Shown here: positions 17,328 to 25,728 of the stretch, one piece after another
Position numbering within the stretch: the stretch's first letter is position 1
Layout of the letters: every line of letters begins with the position of its first letter
Translations under genes and position numbers: made by a program
Origin: Candidatus Merdivicinus intestinavium
GTDB taxonomy: Bacteria > Bacillota > Clostridia > Oscillospirales > Ruminococcaceae
Assembly: GCA_018713245.1 (NCBI GenBank)
Contig: DVFM01000102.1
Coordinates: forward strand, 1-54,246
Direction of reading: 5' to 3'
Length of the DNA: 54,246 nucleotides
The notes under the pieces: generated by a model
Database searches by the model: none
What the model was told of the DNA's origin: nothing
What the model saw: only the letters and a program-made list of their open reading frames with translations

Positions 17328-18380
17328 ATGACATCCAAAGAACGTGTGCGGGCCGCGCTGGCCCATCAGAAACCCGACCGTGTCCCAGCGGCCTTTGAAG
17401 CGGTGGGAACGGTGACATCGCGTCTGCTTTCCGAATACAATTTTCAGACGATGGATGAGCTGTGGAAAAAGTTTGACATTGACATCATTCCCGCGGCGCC
17501 GCGTTATATCGGGCCCGAGCTCCGGACCTATACCGACAGCCAGGGGCGGGAGGTCCACACTTCCTACTGGGGTTACGAGAGCGTGATTCATAAAACCGCC
17601 ATCGACAGCTACGACATTACCACCTATTTCCCCATGAACGACGTTCAGAGCGTAGAGGATGCGGACCGCTGCGCTTTCCCGGACCCGGACTGGTTCGATT
17701 ATTCCGCCGTGGCCGAAACCTGCGAAAAATATCCGGATAAAGCCATCGTGATCGGGCATGAGGGACCTTTCCAGATTATTACCTACCTTATTGAAATGGA
17801 CCGGTTTTTCATGCTGATGGTGGACTGCCCTGAGGCGGCCCAGCGGCTTCTGGACCGGATGGTGGAGTTTGAGATGGAATACTACCGCCGGACCTTTGAA
17901 GCAGCCAAGGGCAAGGTGGATATGCTCCGCACCCACGACGACTACGGCACCCAGATTTCCCTGCTGTTTTCCACCGATATGTGGCGCCGGTTTTTCCGGG
18001 AAAACACCAAGAAGCTGGTGGAGCTGTCCCACAAATACGGCGCGTTTTTCCAGCAGCACTCCTGCGGGGCGGTCGCGCCGCTGATCCCCGAATTCATCGC
18101 CTGCGGCGTGGATTCTCTGGAGCCTCTCCAGAAGGTTCCCGGCCTTTATCCGGAGGAACTGGCGGAGAAATACGGCGGCCAGATCACCTTCCACGGCGGC
18201 ATCGACACCCAGGATCTGCTGCCCCACGGCACGCCGGAGCAGGTGCGGGCGGAAACTGAAAAATACATCCGCCTTCTGGGCGACAAGGGTTACATCCTGA
18301 TGGCAAGCCAGGGCTTTGAGGGAGATGTTCCCACCGCCAATATTGAAGCGGTTTACAGCGTAGACCGCACGCTGAAATAA
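17328..18380 (+). CDS. Uroporphyrinogen decarboxylase (URO-D) family protein
   Basis: This encodes 350 residues with RBS GGGAGGAATC before ATG. The N-terminal SKERVRAALAHQKPDRVPA is the usual opening of the URO-D/MtaA superfamily. Other marks are THDDYGTQ (202-209), QHSCGAV (243-249, a His-x-Cys pair like the zinc ligands of MtaA/CmuA methyltransferases) and FHGGIDTQDLLPHGT (288-302). No haem genes are nearby; it heads an operon of glycoside hydrolases. True haem synthesis is therefore unlikely. Members of this superfamily recur in gut clostridial glycan loci with no known role; a methyl-transfer or sugar-related function is conceivable but unproven. Confidence 0.85.
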   Translation: MTSKERVRAALAHQKPDRVPAAFEAVGTVTSRLLSEYNFQTMDELWKKFDIDIIPAAPRYIGPELRTYTDSQGREVHTSYWGYESVIHKTAIDSYDITTYFPMNDVQSVEDADRCAFPDPDWFDYSAVAETCEKYPDKAIVIGHEGPFQIITYLIEMDRFFMLMVDCPEAAQRLLDRMVEFEMEYYRRTFEAAKGKVDMLRTHDDYGTQISLLFSTDMWRRFFRENTKKLVELSHKYGAFFQQHSCGAVAPLIPEFIACGVDSLEPLQKVPGLYPEELAEKYGGQITFHGGIDTQDLLPHGTPEQVRAETEKYIRLLGDKGYILMASQGFEGDVPTANIEAVYSVDRTLK

Positions 18381-18410
18381 AAATCCGGCTGCCGCAAACC
18401 GTATTGAGAG

Positions 18411-18454
18411 AACACCTCTCGCCGCATGGCCGGGCGCTTTGCGGCGGGAGGTGC
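18411..18454 (+). other. Intergenic hairpin between the URO-D-like and GH29 genes
   Basis: CACCTCTCGCCGC (18413-18425) pairs with GCGGCGGGAGGTG (18441-18453). No T-tract follows. It could mark an mRNA-processing or stability element inside the operon. The 143-base gap holds no gene. Confidence 0.55.
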
Positions 18455-18523
18455 TGTGCTGTCCGGCTGCGGCGGGACGGCACCCATAAAGGAAAGCCCG
18501 CAGGGGCAGAAAGGAAAGATTTT

Positions 18524-19939
18524 ATGAAAGAGCTTGACAAACGTCTGATTCAGGTGGTTCCCAGCGAACGGCAGTTCCGCTATCAGCAGCTGGAATTTTA
18601 CGCCTTTATCCATTTCACCGTCAACACCTTTACCGGAAGGGAGTGGGGGGAAGGCACCGAAGACCCCGCCATTTTCAATCCCGAAAAGCTGGACGCGCGC
18701 CAGTGGGCGAAGGCCCTCAAATCGGCCGGTATGCGGGGGCTGATCCTCACCTGCAAGCACCACGACGGCTTCTGCCTCTGGCCCAGCCGCTACACCAGCC
18801 ATTCGGTGGCAAGCAGCCCTTATCGGGGCGGAAAGGGCGACGTTGTGAAGGAAGTTTCCGACGCCTGCCGGGAGGAAGGACTGAAATTCGGCGTCTACCT
18901 CTCCCCCTGGGACCGGAACAGCCCCCTTTACGGCCAGGGAAAACCTTATGACGATTATTTCTGCAATCAGCTGACCGAACTGCTGACGGGCTACGGCGAT
19001 GTGTTCACCGTCTGGTTTGACGGCGCCTGCGGCGAGGGGCCCAACGGCAAAAAGCAGGTCTATGACTGGGAGCGGTATTATCAGGTGATCCGCACCCTTC
19101 AGCCCGACGCCTGCATCAACGTCTGCGGGCCGGATATCCGCTGGTGCGGCAACGAAGCCGGCGACACCCGCCCGTCGGAATGGAGCGTCGTCCCCGCCCG
19201 GATGCGGAATACCGAGAAGGTTGCCAGCCTGAGCCAGCAGTCCGATGACGCCGCCTTCCGGCAGCGGAAAATCACCGCTTCCGACCGGGATCTGGGCAGC
19301 CGGGAAGCGCTGGCGGGAGAGCAGAACCTCATCTGGTACCCCGCGGAGGTGAACACCTCCATCCGTCCCGGCTGGTTCTACCATTCGGAGGAGGACGGAA
19401 AAGTCCGCTCCCTGGAGACGCTGCTGGACATCTATTACCGCTCGGTGGGCGGCAACGGCACCTTCCTTTTGAACATCCCGCCCAACCGGGACGGCCTCTT
19501 CCAGGAAAACGATGTGAAGCGCCTTCAGGAGCTGGGGGACTATCTGCGGGAGGCTTTCCGGGTGAACCTGCTGGATGAAGCGGAACTGTCCGCGGACCCC
19601 GGGGAGGACGGCTGCGGCATCCAAAATGTGCGGAAGGACGATTACGAAGGGTATTACAAGACACCGGACGGCGCGGACCACTGCGTCATCGAAGCCGCCT
19701 GGAAGGAGCCGCAGGAGATCCGCCACATTGTCCTCAAGGAAAACATCCGCCTCAGCCAGCGGGTGGAAAAATTTACGGCGGAGGTCTGCCTGGACGGAAA
19801 ATGGCAGACGGTATGCGAGGGTACGGTGATCGGATACAAGAAAATCATCCCCCTGAAAGGCGTCAGGGGCGATAAGGTCCGCATTACCATTTCCGACGCC
19901 CGCGTCGCGCCGACCATTTCCTTCTTTGGGGTTTATTAA
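18524..19939 (+). CDS. GH29 alpha-L-fucosidase
   Basis: This encodes 471 residues, cytoplasmic (no signal). The TIM barrel shows CKHHDGFCLWPS (77-88), the nucleophile motif FTVWFDGACG with Asp166, and YPAEVNTSIRPGWFY (272-286) with Glu275 as a candidate acid/base typical of the GH29 subfamily B. SVGGNGTFLLNIPPNRDG is also conserved. The C-terminal 120 residues form a discoidin-like beta-sandwich (ENIRLSQRVEKFTAEV...GYKKI...VRITISDARVAPTI). GH29 enzymes release alpha-L-fucose with retention; subfamily B favours branched alpha-1,3/1,4 linkages. The start at ATG 18524 (RBS AAGGAAAG) was preferred to a longer frame that crosses the upstream hairpin. Confidence 0.92.
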   Translation: MKELDKRLIQVVPSERQFRYQQLEFYAFIHFTVNTFTGREWGEGTEDPAIFNPEKLDARQWAKALKSAGMRGLILTCKHHDGFCLWPSRYTSHSVASSPYRGGKGDVVKEVSDACREEGLKFGVYLSPWDRNSPLYGQGKPYDDYFCNQLTELLTGYGDVFTVWFDGACGEGPNGKKQVYDWERYYQVIRTLQPDACINVCGPDIRWCGNEAGDTRPSEWSVVPARMRNTEKVASLSQQSDDAAFRQRKITASDRDLGSREALAGEQNLIWYPAEVNTSIRPGWFYHSEEDGKVRSLETLLDIYYRSVGGNGTFLLNIPPNRDGLFQENDVKRLQELGDYLREAFRVNLLDEAELSADPGEDGCGIQNVRKDDYEGYYKTPDGADHCVIEAAWKEPQEIRHIVLKENIRLSQRVEKFTAEVCLDGKWQTVCEGTVIGYKKIIPLKGVRGDKVRITISDARVAPTISFFGVY

Positions 19940-19979
19940 AACCTGTCCTTAGGCATTTTCGTAATTTCGGAGGTTTTAT

Positions 19980-22109
19980 ATGGAAATTCGCATTGCGCCC
20001 GGCGCTTCCCTCCAGGAGGCTGCGGACCGGGCGGCGGAGGGGGACACCCTTCTGCTGGAAAAGGGGACGCACCGGATTTTGTCCCCGGTGCTTCTTCGGG
20101 ACAAAACCGGCCTGACCATTCGAGGGGAGGAGGGGGCCGTTCTGACCGGCTCCATGGCGCTGCCCGCGGAATGGAAGCCGGCGGGCGGGGGCGTTTTCTC
20201 CCTGTTGCTTCCCAAAGGCCTGTCCATAGAAGCCCTGACGGTGGACGGGGAAGAGTGGATCATGGCCCGCTATCCCAATTTCCGGCCCGGGGAACGGCTG
20301 GGCGGCTGGGCGGCGGACACCCTCTCGCCGGAGCGTGTGAGCCGCTGGAAAAACCCCGCCGGGGGCTATGTCCGGGGGCTGCACAGCGCCGAATGGGGCG
20401 GCAACAGCTATGTCATTGAGGGGAAAACCCCCGACGGCGCCCTGCGCCTGCGCTGGGTAGGGGACAACAACCGGGGCAGCGGCCTCCACAAGGAATTTGT
20501 CATGGCGGAGAACATCCGGGAGGAGCTGGACGCGGACAAAGAGTGGTTCTACGACCGGGAGACGGGGGAACTGCTGGCAATCCCGCCGGAGGGCTTCGAC
20601 CTCTCCGCCGTGCAGGCGGAGGCGGCGGTCTGCGGAGAATTGCTGCGGCTGGAAGGCTGCCGGGGAATTGTCCTGGAAAATCTTATCATCCGGGATACCA
20701 AGCGGATGCTCTTCTGTTCCGACTATGTGAAAATCACCCGCAGCGACTGGGCCATTGCCGAAAACGGCGCGGTGTTCTGCCAAAACTGCGCGGATGTTTC
20801 CATCCGGGGCTGCGCCTTTACCCGGGTGGGCGGGAACTGCATCATGATCCGCCGGAAAAACCGGGATATCCGGGTGGAGGGGTGCGAATTTACCTGCTGC
20901 GGCGCTTCCGGGGTCTGCGTCATCGGAAACCAGAGCTGCGTCCGGGAGCTGTCCACCTGGGAAAACCACCGCACCGAAATCACCGACTGGACCCCCGGCC
21001 CTCTGGGGGACGATTACCCGGCGGATATTGCGGTGGAAAACTGCTATTTCACAAGGCTCGGCCAGGTCGAAAAGCAGTCCGCCCCGGTGACGGCAAGCGT
21101 TTCCTCCCGGGTGACGGTGGAGCGCTGCACCATGCACGACCTTCCCCGGGCGGGGGTGAACATCTGCGACGGCTCCTTCGGCGGGCATAAAATCCTCCGC
21201 AACGTCATTTTTGACACAGTGCGGGAAACCGGCGACCACGGCCCCTTCAACAGCTGGGGGCGGGACCGGTTCTGGAGCCTGGGGGGCTACGACACCGGCG
21301 GCCACAATGGGGAGGAAAAGCGGAAAGCCGCCCTCCTGGACGCGGTGGAAACCACCACCATCGCCCACAACCTTATCGCCGGGGAACGGGGCTTCGGCAT
21401 CGATTTGGACGACGGCTCCTCCAACTACCTCATTACCGGCAACTACTGCGTGGGCGTCGGGATTAAGCTGCGGGAGGGCTTCCTGCGTTCGGTGCGGAAC
21501 AACTTCATCACCGGCGCGCCGCTGGACCTGCACTGCACCTTCGCCCAAAACGACGATGTCATTGAAAACAACATCGTCGTATCCGCCCGGCCTTTGAGCA
21601 TCATCGCCCAGAACGAGGGCTACACCACCCGGATGCGGAACAACCTTTTCGTGGGGGCGGAGGAATCCACCCGGGAAAATGAAATGTTCTCCGCCTTCCA
21701 AAACTACATCTGTCCCGCGGGGGACGCCGCCGCTTTGGCCATGGAACCCCGGGAAATTTACTTTGAAAAGCTCCCCATGGATTTCGGCTGCCCCGGCAAA
21801 CCCATGCCGGACCTGAATCGGATGGGGGAGAAACTCCTGCTGCGCCGGCGGATGCACGGCGCGGTGGTCACCGCTGTGGACGATTCCATCCGCTCCATGG
21901 GCGGGCTGCCCGATTACGAGGGCGTGTTCATTGAGGGGTTTGAATTCTCCTGCGAGCTGGCTGAGCTGGGGGTTCAAAAGGACGACATTCTGGTGGAGGT
22001 CAACGGCCGGAAACTGAAAGGGCCGGAGGACTTCGCCGAAATTCCGGAGGGATTTTCCTCGGTTCGGGTGGTCCGGGCCCAGAAACCCCTGACATTCCGG
22101 AAGGTGTAA
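19980..22109 (+). CDS. Right-handed beta-helix glycoside hydrolase-like protein with C-terminal PDZ-like domain
   Basis: This encodes 709 residues with no signal peptide and RBS GGAGG. The N-terminus (LQEAADRAAEGDTLLLEKGT) opens a parallel beta-helix. Repeated turns such as ISIRGCAFTRVGGNCIMI-type and VENCYFTRLG rungs run to about residue 560. GDHGPFNSWGRDRFW and GIDLDDGSSNYLITGNYC are typical of the GH110/GH141-like beta-helix clan (alpha-galactosidase or alpha-L-fucosidase). The last 60 residues (GVFIEGFEFSCELAELGVQK, then DDILVEVNGRKLKGPEDF) look like a PDZ domain. Located between GH29 and GH27, it probably acts on the same glycan; exact activity is unknown. Confidence 0.78.
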   Translation: MEIRIAPGASLQEAADRAAEGDTLLLEKGTHRILSPVLLRDKTGLTIRGEEGAVLTGSMALPAEWKPAGGGVFSLLLPKGLSIEALTVDGEEWIMARYPNFRPGERLGGWAADTLSPERVSRWKNPAGGYVRGLHSAEWGGNSYVIEGKTPDGALRLRWVGDNNRGSGLHKEFVMAENIREELDADKEWFYDRETGELLAIPPEGFDLSAVQAEAAVCGELLRLEGCRGIVLENLIIRDTKRMLFCSDYVKITRSDWAIAENGAVFCQNCADVSIRGCAFTRVGGNCIMIRRKNRDIRVEGCEFTCCGASGVCVIGNQSCVRELSTWENHRTEITDWTPGPLGDDYPADIAVENCYFTRLGQVEKQSAPVTASVSSRVTVERCTMHDLPRAGVNICDGSFGGHKILRNVIFDTVRETGDHGPFNSWGRDRFWSLGGYDTGGHNGEEKRKAALLDAVETTTIAHNLIAGERGFGIDLDDGSSNYLITGNYCVGVGIKLREGFLRSVRNNFITGAPLDLHCTFAQNDDVIENNIVVSARPLSIIAQNEGYTTRMRNNLFVGAEESTRENEMFSAFQNYICPAGDAAALAMEPREIYFEKLPMDFGCPGKPMPDLNRMGEKLLLRRRMHGAVVTAVDDSIRSMGGLPDYEGVFIEGFEFSCELAELGVQKDDILVEVNGRKLKGPEDFAEIPEGFSSVRVVRAQKPLTFRKV

Positions 22110-22123
22110 GAGGGGGAATTCCG

Positions 22124-23425
22124 GTGAACAAAAACCAATTCGCGCCCACCCCGCCGATGGGATGGAACAGCTACGACTATTACGACACCGCCGTCACCGA
22201 AGAACAGGTGAAGGCCAACGCCGGCTTTATGGCGGCCCATTTGAAGGAGTACGGCTGGGAATACATTGTGGTGGATATCCAGTGGTATGCCCGCGGCGCG
22301 GGAAGCCGCCGGGAAAGCTGGCAGTACATCCCCTTCGGGGAGGTGGTGACGGACGAATACTCCCGCCTGCTGCCCTGCCCGGAGCGGTTCCCGTCCGCAG
22401 AAGGCGGGAAGGGCTTCGGCCCGCTGGCGGACTATGTTCACAGCCTGGGGCTCAAGTTCGGCATCCACATCATGCGGGGCATCCCCCGCATCGCCGCCCA
22501 CCTGCACACGCCGCTGCTGGGGACGGACAAAACCGCTGATGAAATCGCCGACCCCGCCTCCACCTGCTTCTGGAACCCGGACATGTACGGTGTCCGGCCG
22601 GACGCTCCGGGGGCCCAGGAATATTACGACTCCCTGATGGCATTGTACGCCGGCTGGGGCGTGGATTTCATCAAATGCGACGACATCTGCCGCCAGGACG
22701 CGGCTTCCGCCCGGGCGGAAACCGAGATGCTCCACCGGGCCATCCTGAAAACGGGGCGGCCCATCGTCCTGAGCCTTTCTCCCGGCCCTGCCCGCATCGA
22801 TCAGGCGTGGATGTATGAAAAAACCGCCAACATGTGGCGGATTACCGATGATTTCTGGGACGACTGGGCGCTGCTGAAGGACATGTTCGCCCGGTGCGAA
22901 CTGTGGCAGAACCATGTCTCGGAAGGCTGCTGGCCGGACTGCGACATGCTCCCCCTGGGGAAAATCGGCGGCGGCTTCGGGGCGGAGAGGACGACCCGCC
23001 TGACGCCCGATGAGCAGGTGACCATGATGACCCTGTGGTGCGTCTTTCGCTCGCCGCTGATGCTGGGGGCGGAGCTCACCCGGCTGGACGCGGACACCCT
23101 CCGCCTGCTCCGAAACCGGGATGTCCTCCGGCTTGTTACCCATTCGGCGGGGGCGCGGCAGATTGTCCGGAACGATTCCCTGGCGGCCTGGATTTCCCGG
23201 GATACGGAAAACGGCGCGCAGTATTTCGCGCTCTTCAACCTTTCCGATGAAGCCGGGACCGTCCGCGTTCCGGCGGAGGACCTGGCCGACGCCGGCGTCC
23301 TCCCGGAGGAATGGGAGGGGAAAACCGCCCGGGAGCTTTGGACCGGGGAGGAAATCCCCGCTCCGTCCGTCCTGGCCGGGATCGAAATCCCCGCCCACGG
23401 GGCGAAGCTCTGCCGCGTTTGCTGA
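22124..23425 (+). CDS. GH27 alpha-galactosidase-like enzyme
   Basis: This encodes 433 residues from a GTG start preceded by AGAGGGGG, 14 bases after the beta-helix gene. It has PTPPMGWNSYDYYD (9-22), YIVVDIQWY (47-55), the nucleophile motif VDFIKCDDIC with Asp186, and WRITDDFWDDW with Asp242 as predicted acid/base. These are the two catalytic aspartates of GH27. Family members cleave terminal alpha-D-galactose, alpha-N-acetylgalactosamine or beta-L-arabinopyranose. No signal peptide is seen, so it is cytosolic. It is the last clear hydrolase of the plus-strand operon. Confidence 0.92.
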   Translation: MNKNQFAPTPPMGWNSYDYYDTAVTEEQVKANAGFMAAHLKEYGWEYIVVDIQWYARGAGSRRESWQYIPFGEVVTDEYSRLLPCPERFPSAEGGKGFGPLADYVHSLGLKFGIHIMRGIPRIAAHLHTPLLGTDKTADEIADPASTCFWNPDMYGVRPDAPGAQEYYDSLMALYAGWGVDFIKCDDICRQDAASARAETEMLHRAILKTGRPIVLSLSPGPARIDQAWMYEKTANMWRITDDFWDDWALLKDMFARCELWQNHVSEGCWPDCDMLPLGKIGGGFGAERTTRLTPDEQVTMMTLWCVFRSPLMLGAELTRLDADTLRLLRNRDVLRLVTHSAGARQIVRNDSLAAWISRDTENGAQYFALFNLSDEAGTVRVPAEDLADAGVLPEEWEGKTARELWTGEEIPAPSVLAGIEIPAHGAKLCRVC

Positions 23426-23584
23426 CGGGCGGCATTTGGCCTGACAGCAAAAACCATCCGTGAACGGGCAGGAGGCATCAAACAGGAACAGCCGTAGCAG
23501 TTGATTCTGTTATGGCTGTTCTGGTATTTTGGCGGGGTATGCCACGGGAGCAGGCTGAAAAACTTGAATGGGGAGGTGTTCCGC

Positions 23585-24049
23585 ATGAAGATTGAAAAGT
23601 GCGTGAAAAATGCTTTCGCTGTGATTGGCAAAGAAGGTTCCACTTCGGACGGCCCGGGATTTATTCAGAAATTGTGGGCGGATGCAAACGCTCATTTTAA
23701 CGAAGTTCAGCCGTTGGCGAAAAAAGACGAAAACGGCAATCTGGTTGGTATTTGGGGCGCAATGTCCGATTGTTCCCATTCCTACAAACCGTGGGAGGAT
23801 AACTTCAGCAAAGGGCTGTACCTTGCCGGCGTTGAATGCGCGGATGATGCGCAGGCGCCCGAAGGATGGACCAAATGGACGATCCCGGGCTATGAATACA
23901 TCTGTGCGGAGGCTGAAAATGAAAAGACATTTTCGGAGGTGCTGGACTATATGAGGGCAAATCACATTGATTTGGCCGGAGCTGTCCACGATTTCTCCTG
24001 CCCCGCAGACGGGAAAAATTATATGTTTTTCCCGATCAGACGGATTTAA
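23585..24049 (+). CDS. GyrI-like / AraC effector-binding domain protein
   Basis: This encodes 154 residues; ATG 23585 follows GGGGAGGTG. The protein is a single SOUL/GyrI-type effector-binding domain: SDGPGFIQKLWADANAHFNE, LVGIWGAMSD, YLAGVECAD, WTIPGYEYICAEA and a C-terminal MFFPIRRI. It has no DNA-binding domain, so it probably binds a small ligand or a protein rather than DNA. GC content is visibly lower than in its neighbours. A possible own promoter (TTGATT 23501-23506, 18 bases, TATTTT 23525-23530) lies in the 159-base gap after GH27, overlapped by the inverted repeat AACAGCC/GGCTGTT. Confidence 0.75.
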   Translation: MKIEKCVKNAFAVIGKEGSTSDGPGFIQKLWADANAHFNEVQPLAKKDENGNLVGIWGAMSDCSHSYKPWEDNFSKGLYLAGVECADDAQAPEGWTKWTIPGYEYICAEAENEKTFSEVLDYMRANHIDLAGAVHDFSCPADGKNYMFFPIRRI

Positions 24050-24066
24050 CCGCGCCAATTACAGAA

Positions 24067-24105
24067 AACCCGGCCTATGAACGCAGTCACAGGCCGGGTT
24101 TATTG
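24067..24105 (+). terminator. Intrinsic terminator between GyrI-like gene and sulfatase
   Basis: AACCCGGCCT (24067-24076) pairs with AGGCCGGGTT (24091-24100), then TTATTG. Convergent genes flank it, so it may serve both sides. Confidence 0.8.
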
Positions 24106-24146
24106 TTTGCAGACCCCCGCGGGGGATTTTCAGGACGCGCGCGGAT

Positions 24147-25586
24147 TCAGCAGTTGGGTTCCTCCGCATTATGCAGCATTGCTTTTACCGGCCGGCCGGG
24201 AATCAGCCGCGTCCCGTCGGTAAAGCCTTCCTCCCGCCCGGCAAGCTGCCGGATGAGGGTTTCGCGCAGCTCGGCGATGCGCCCGGCATACCGGCTGTCG
24301 GCAATTGCGTCGTGGGTTTCGCCCGGGTCGGTGTCCAGGCGGAAATACTGCTCCCGCCCGGTCTGGGAAAACCAGATATATTTGTCCCGGGGCGTTACGA
24401 TAAAGTGGTTGGAAAGCTCCCCATAGGTGTGTTCCCCGTGGAGGGCCTCCCGTTCCGGATGCAGCAGGCTTTCCCCTTCCAGGTGGGCGGGGATTTCCGC
24501 GCCGGCCAGTTCCATCAGCGTGGGGAAGATGTCCCGCAGCTCTGTCACGGCGGTTTCGGTGCGCGGACGGCCGATCAGCCGTTCCGGGCCGTATATCATC
24601 ATCGGGATATGGATGCTTCCCTGATAGGGGATGCTCTTGCGGACAAAGCAGTGGTCGGAGAGCATCTCGCCGTGGTCGGATATAAACAGGATGACGGTGT
24701 TGTCCATGAGCTGACGCTCGATCAGCTCCAGAATCAGCCGGCCGATCTGGTGGTCCAGGTGGGAGATGCAGGCGTAGTATCCGATTTGCTGCTGCCGGAT
24801 CAGTTCCGGGTCGATGGGGCCCCGGGTGTTGTTGAAAACCCTGCCGTCCCGGGCCAGCGCGTCCCGGTCGTCCCAATCGCCGGAGAGGGGCGGGGCCAGC
24901 TCCTTGTCCCGGTAAAGGTCAAAGTAGCACTGAGGCGCGTCGTAGGGCGCGTGGGGCCGGACGTAGGACGCCATCAGGAAGAAGGGCATCCGGGGGTCGC
25001 GGCGGCGGAGGAAGTCAATGCAGCGGTCGCTGACCCAGTTGGTGGGGTGGTACTTTTCTTCATAAATCCACGGCCGGGCTTCCCAGGAGTTGCAGTCCAG
25101 CCCGGTGTCGGTGACGTCGGCGGAAATGCCCTTTTCCTGCTTGAGCCAGTAGAAATAATCGTCGGCGGCGCGCTGGTCCTCATATCCGGGGGTATCGGGC
25201 CGGCGGTAGGCGTGGAGATATCCGTCGTGCAGCTCTACATTGTGAAAGCCCAGGTTGCTGCGCAGCGGGTGGACGTGCATTTTTCCGACGCACTGGGTGT
25301 AATAGCCCGCGCGGGCCAGTTCGCCGGCCATGGTACAGCCGTAGTTCCAGTCCACCCGGTCCTGGTAGCCCACCCTCCCGCAGGAGGCGGGGGAAAGGCC
25401 GGTGTGCAGCACCGCCCGGGCCGGGACGCAGCTGGGGCAGGAGGTGTAGGCGTTGGGGAAATAGACGCCGCCGGTCCCCAGGGTGTCCAGATAGGGGGTC
25501 TTGACGTCGGGATGCCCGGCGAAGCCCATGCAGTCTCCCCGCATTTCGTCCGCCATGATGAGTACAATGTTCGGCCGTTTTTCCAT
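24147..25586 (-). CDS. Cys-type sulfatase (sulfuric ester hydrolase)
   Basis: This encodes 479 residues from ATG 25586. It belongs to the alkaline-phosphatase-fold sulfatases: metal-binding MADEMRGD (11-18), the modification motif CVPAR (Cys53-x-Pro-x-Arg57, the Cys to be converted to formylglycine), VGKMHVHP, and FISDHGEMLSDH. No signal peptide, so it is cytosolic. A Cys-type enzyme needs maturation by a radical-SAM anaerobic sulfatase-maturing enzyme, whose gene is not in this window. It probably removes sulfate from a sugar of the imported glycan, but it is transcribed convergently from its own promoter. Confidence 0.92.
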   Translation of the reverse strand: MEKRPNIVLIMADEMRGDCMGFAGHPDVKTPYLDTLGTGGVYFPNAYTSCPSCVPARAVLHTGLSPASCGRVGYQDRVDWNYGCTMAGELARAGYYTQCVGKMHVHPLRSNLGFHNVELHDGYLHAYRRPDTPGYEDQRAADDYFYWLKQEKGISADVTDTGLDCNSWEARPWIYEEKYHPTNWVSDRCIDFLRRRDPRMPFFLMASYVRPHAPYDAPQCYFDLYRDKELAPPLSGDWDDRDALARDGRVFNNTRGPIDPELIRQQQIGYYACISHLDHQIGRLILELIERQLMDNTVILFISDHGEMLSDHCFVRKSIPYQGSIHIPMMIYGPERLIGRPRTETAVTELRDIFPTLMELAGAEIPAHLEGESLLHPEREALHGEHTYGELSNHFIVTPRDKYIWFSQTGREQYFRLDTDPGETHDAIADSRYAGRIAELRETLIRQLAGREEGFTDGTRLIPGRPVKAMLHNAEEPNC

Positions 25587-25618
25587 ATTGACGCTCCTTT
25601 TCCGGTGATCTTTCCTAC

Positions 25619-25647
25619 ATTGTACCATAAACGGCCGGGAAAAACAA
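25619..25647 (-). promoter_or_regulatory. Sulfatase promoter
   Basis: Minus strand TTGTTT (25642-25647), 17 bases, TACAAT (25619-25624) with TGG extension. Confidence 0.75.
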
Positions 25648-25728
25648 GAAGCGGAGGCATTTCGGGCCAAAAGAGTGAGGCAGGGGGAATTTCCCGGCCC
25701 GGCGGAAGCTGCGGGAATTCGCATCAGC

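Noticed and set aside
19884-21977. 697-codon minus-strand frame opposite the beta-helix gene
   Set aside because: Antisense shadow; the plus frame shows repeated beta-helix rungs and an RBS.
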